DNA of 6,786 bases, from assembly GCA_946477505.1 (NCBI GenBank), contig CAMKYP010000210.1, positions 1 through 6,786 on the forward strand, given 5' to 3'. Position numbers and translations under genes: made by a program. Of this stretch, positions 6,599 through 6,786 are shown one piece after another. How positions within the stretch are numbered: position 1 is the stretch's first letter; every line of letters begins with the position of its first letter. The notes below the pieces were generated by a model. It saw nothing but the letters and a program-made list of their open reading frames with translations. It searched no databases and was not told where the DNA came from. The DNA comes from an uncultured Dechloromonas sp. (GTDB lineage: Bacteria; Pseudomonadota; Gammaproteobacteria; Burkholderiales; Rhodocyclaceae).

Positions 6599-6683
6599 AA
6601 TTATGGATTTGCTTCATTAACGTCGATCGCCTGACGAGTTGCCTGCGCACCTTTGCCCGCCCTGTCGAAGCCAGTACACCCCC

Positions 6684-6714
6684 ATCCAAACGCACTCAGA
6701 CAAATGCCCTTGGG
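6684..6714 (-). other. Intervening segment between tmRNA acceptor and coding pieces
   Basis: These 31 bases separate the discriminator A of the acceptor piece (6715) from G1 of the coding piece (6683) and should be removed when the precursor is cut into two RNAs. RNase P would be expected to cut at G1. The bases after the discriminator are CCC, not CCA, so the last base of the CCA end may have to be added after trimming. CCAA (6713-6710) can pair with TTGG (6689-6686), which would extend the acceptor stem in the precursor. Confidence 0.75.
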
Positions 6715-6786
6715 TGGAGGTGAGGGGAATCGAACCCCTGTCCAGAACGCCTCCAGATTGCCGGAATTACAACCATGCTTCGAATT

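Larger units (their letters stand above)
6498..6786 (-). ncRNA. ssrA: Circularly permuted two-piece tmRNA gene (5' end beyond the window)
   Basis: tmRNA frees stalled ribosomes and tags the unfinished protein for degradation. Here the two parts appear in swapped order on the minus strand. The acceptor piece comes first (6786 to 6715): AAGCATGG, then a T arm AGGGG-TTCGATT-CCCCT (6739-6723), then CACCTCC (6722-6716) and the discriminator A. After a 31-base spacer comes the coding piece (from 6683): GGGGGTG, then TACTGGCTTCGACAGGG, which matches the 5' end of ordinary tmRNA, then the tag frame and its stops. GGGGGTG and CACCTCC form a full 7-bp acceptor stem with the G3-U70 pair needed for alanine charging. 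A second helix, CAGGGCG (6664-6658) with CGTTCTG (6749-6743), sits where E. coli tmRNA has helix P2a. The 3' end of the coding piece is set at the UUCG hairpin, which is an estimate. The 5' start lies outside the window. Confidence 0.94.

Noticed and set aside
6715..6786. An ordinary tRNA gene ending at 6715 on the minus strand
   Set aside because: The T arm and acceptor strand look tRNA-like, but no anticodon arm precedes them. The sequence instead matches the tmRNA 3' region (AAGCATGG), and the matching 5' acceptor strand is found downstream next to a tmRNA tag.

Overview
The window looks like a GC-rich betaproteobacterium, most likely from the Rhodocyclales (Dechloromonas/Azonexus-like). 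The strongest evidence is the right edge. It holds, on the minus strand, a circularly permuted, two-piece tmRNA gene (ssrA) whose tag reads ANDEQFAIAA. Such genes are known from alphaproteobacteria, some cyanobacteria and a betaproteobacterial lineage. The genus assignment is recall and inference; no search was run.

Layout. (1) Bases 1-1488 (+) are the C-terminal 495 residues of a TonB-dependent outer-membrane receptor that resembles the OprC/NosA copper receptors, followed by a clear Rho-independent terminator. (2) Bases 1557-2126 (+) encode a short Crp/Fnr-family regulator with an FNR-type recognition helix (E-x-x-S-R) but without FNR's N-terminal iron-sulfur cysteines. (3) Bases 3959-2123 (-) form a compact tonB-exbB-exbD operon. 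Its last gene converges on the regulator gene, and both stop codons share one CTAG inside a GC-rich hairpin. (4) Bases 3960-4098 are the tonB leader, with a candidate sigma70 promoter and an almost perfect FNR-type box, TTGAC-TCAT-ATCAA. (5) Bases 6375-4099 (-) encode a membrane histidine kinase whose periplasmic sensor is an NMT1/SsuA-like substrate-binding domain. No partner response regulator is present. (6) Bases 6498-6786 (-) are the split tmRNA gene.

How the genes may work together. ExbB and ExbD form the proton-driven motor and TonB transmits the energy to the receptor, so receptor plus motor look like one dedicated uptake module, possibly for copper. The neighbouring regulator should recognise TTGAT-type half sites, and such a site lies in the tonB leader. 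A simple model is redox- or anaerobiosis-linked control of the uptake motor, but a global FNR/ANR protein could use the same box. The kinase has no visible functional link beyond orientation. The tmRNA gene serves ribosome rescue and is unrelated to uptake.

The many long open frames antisense to the kinase, exbB and the receptor are shadows of high-GC coding sequence and are not listed. No transposon, CRISPR array or complete tRNA was seen.
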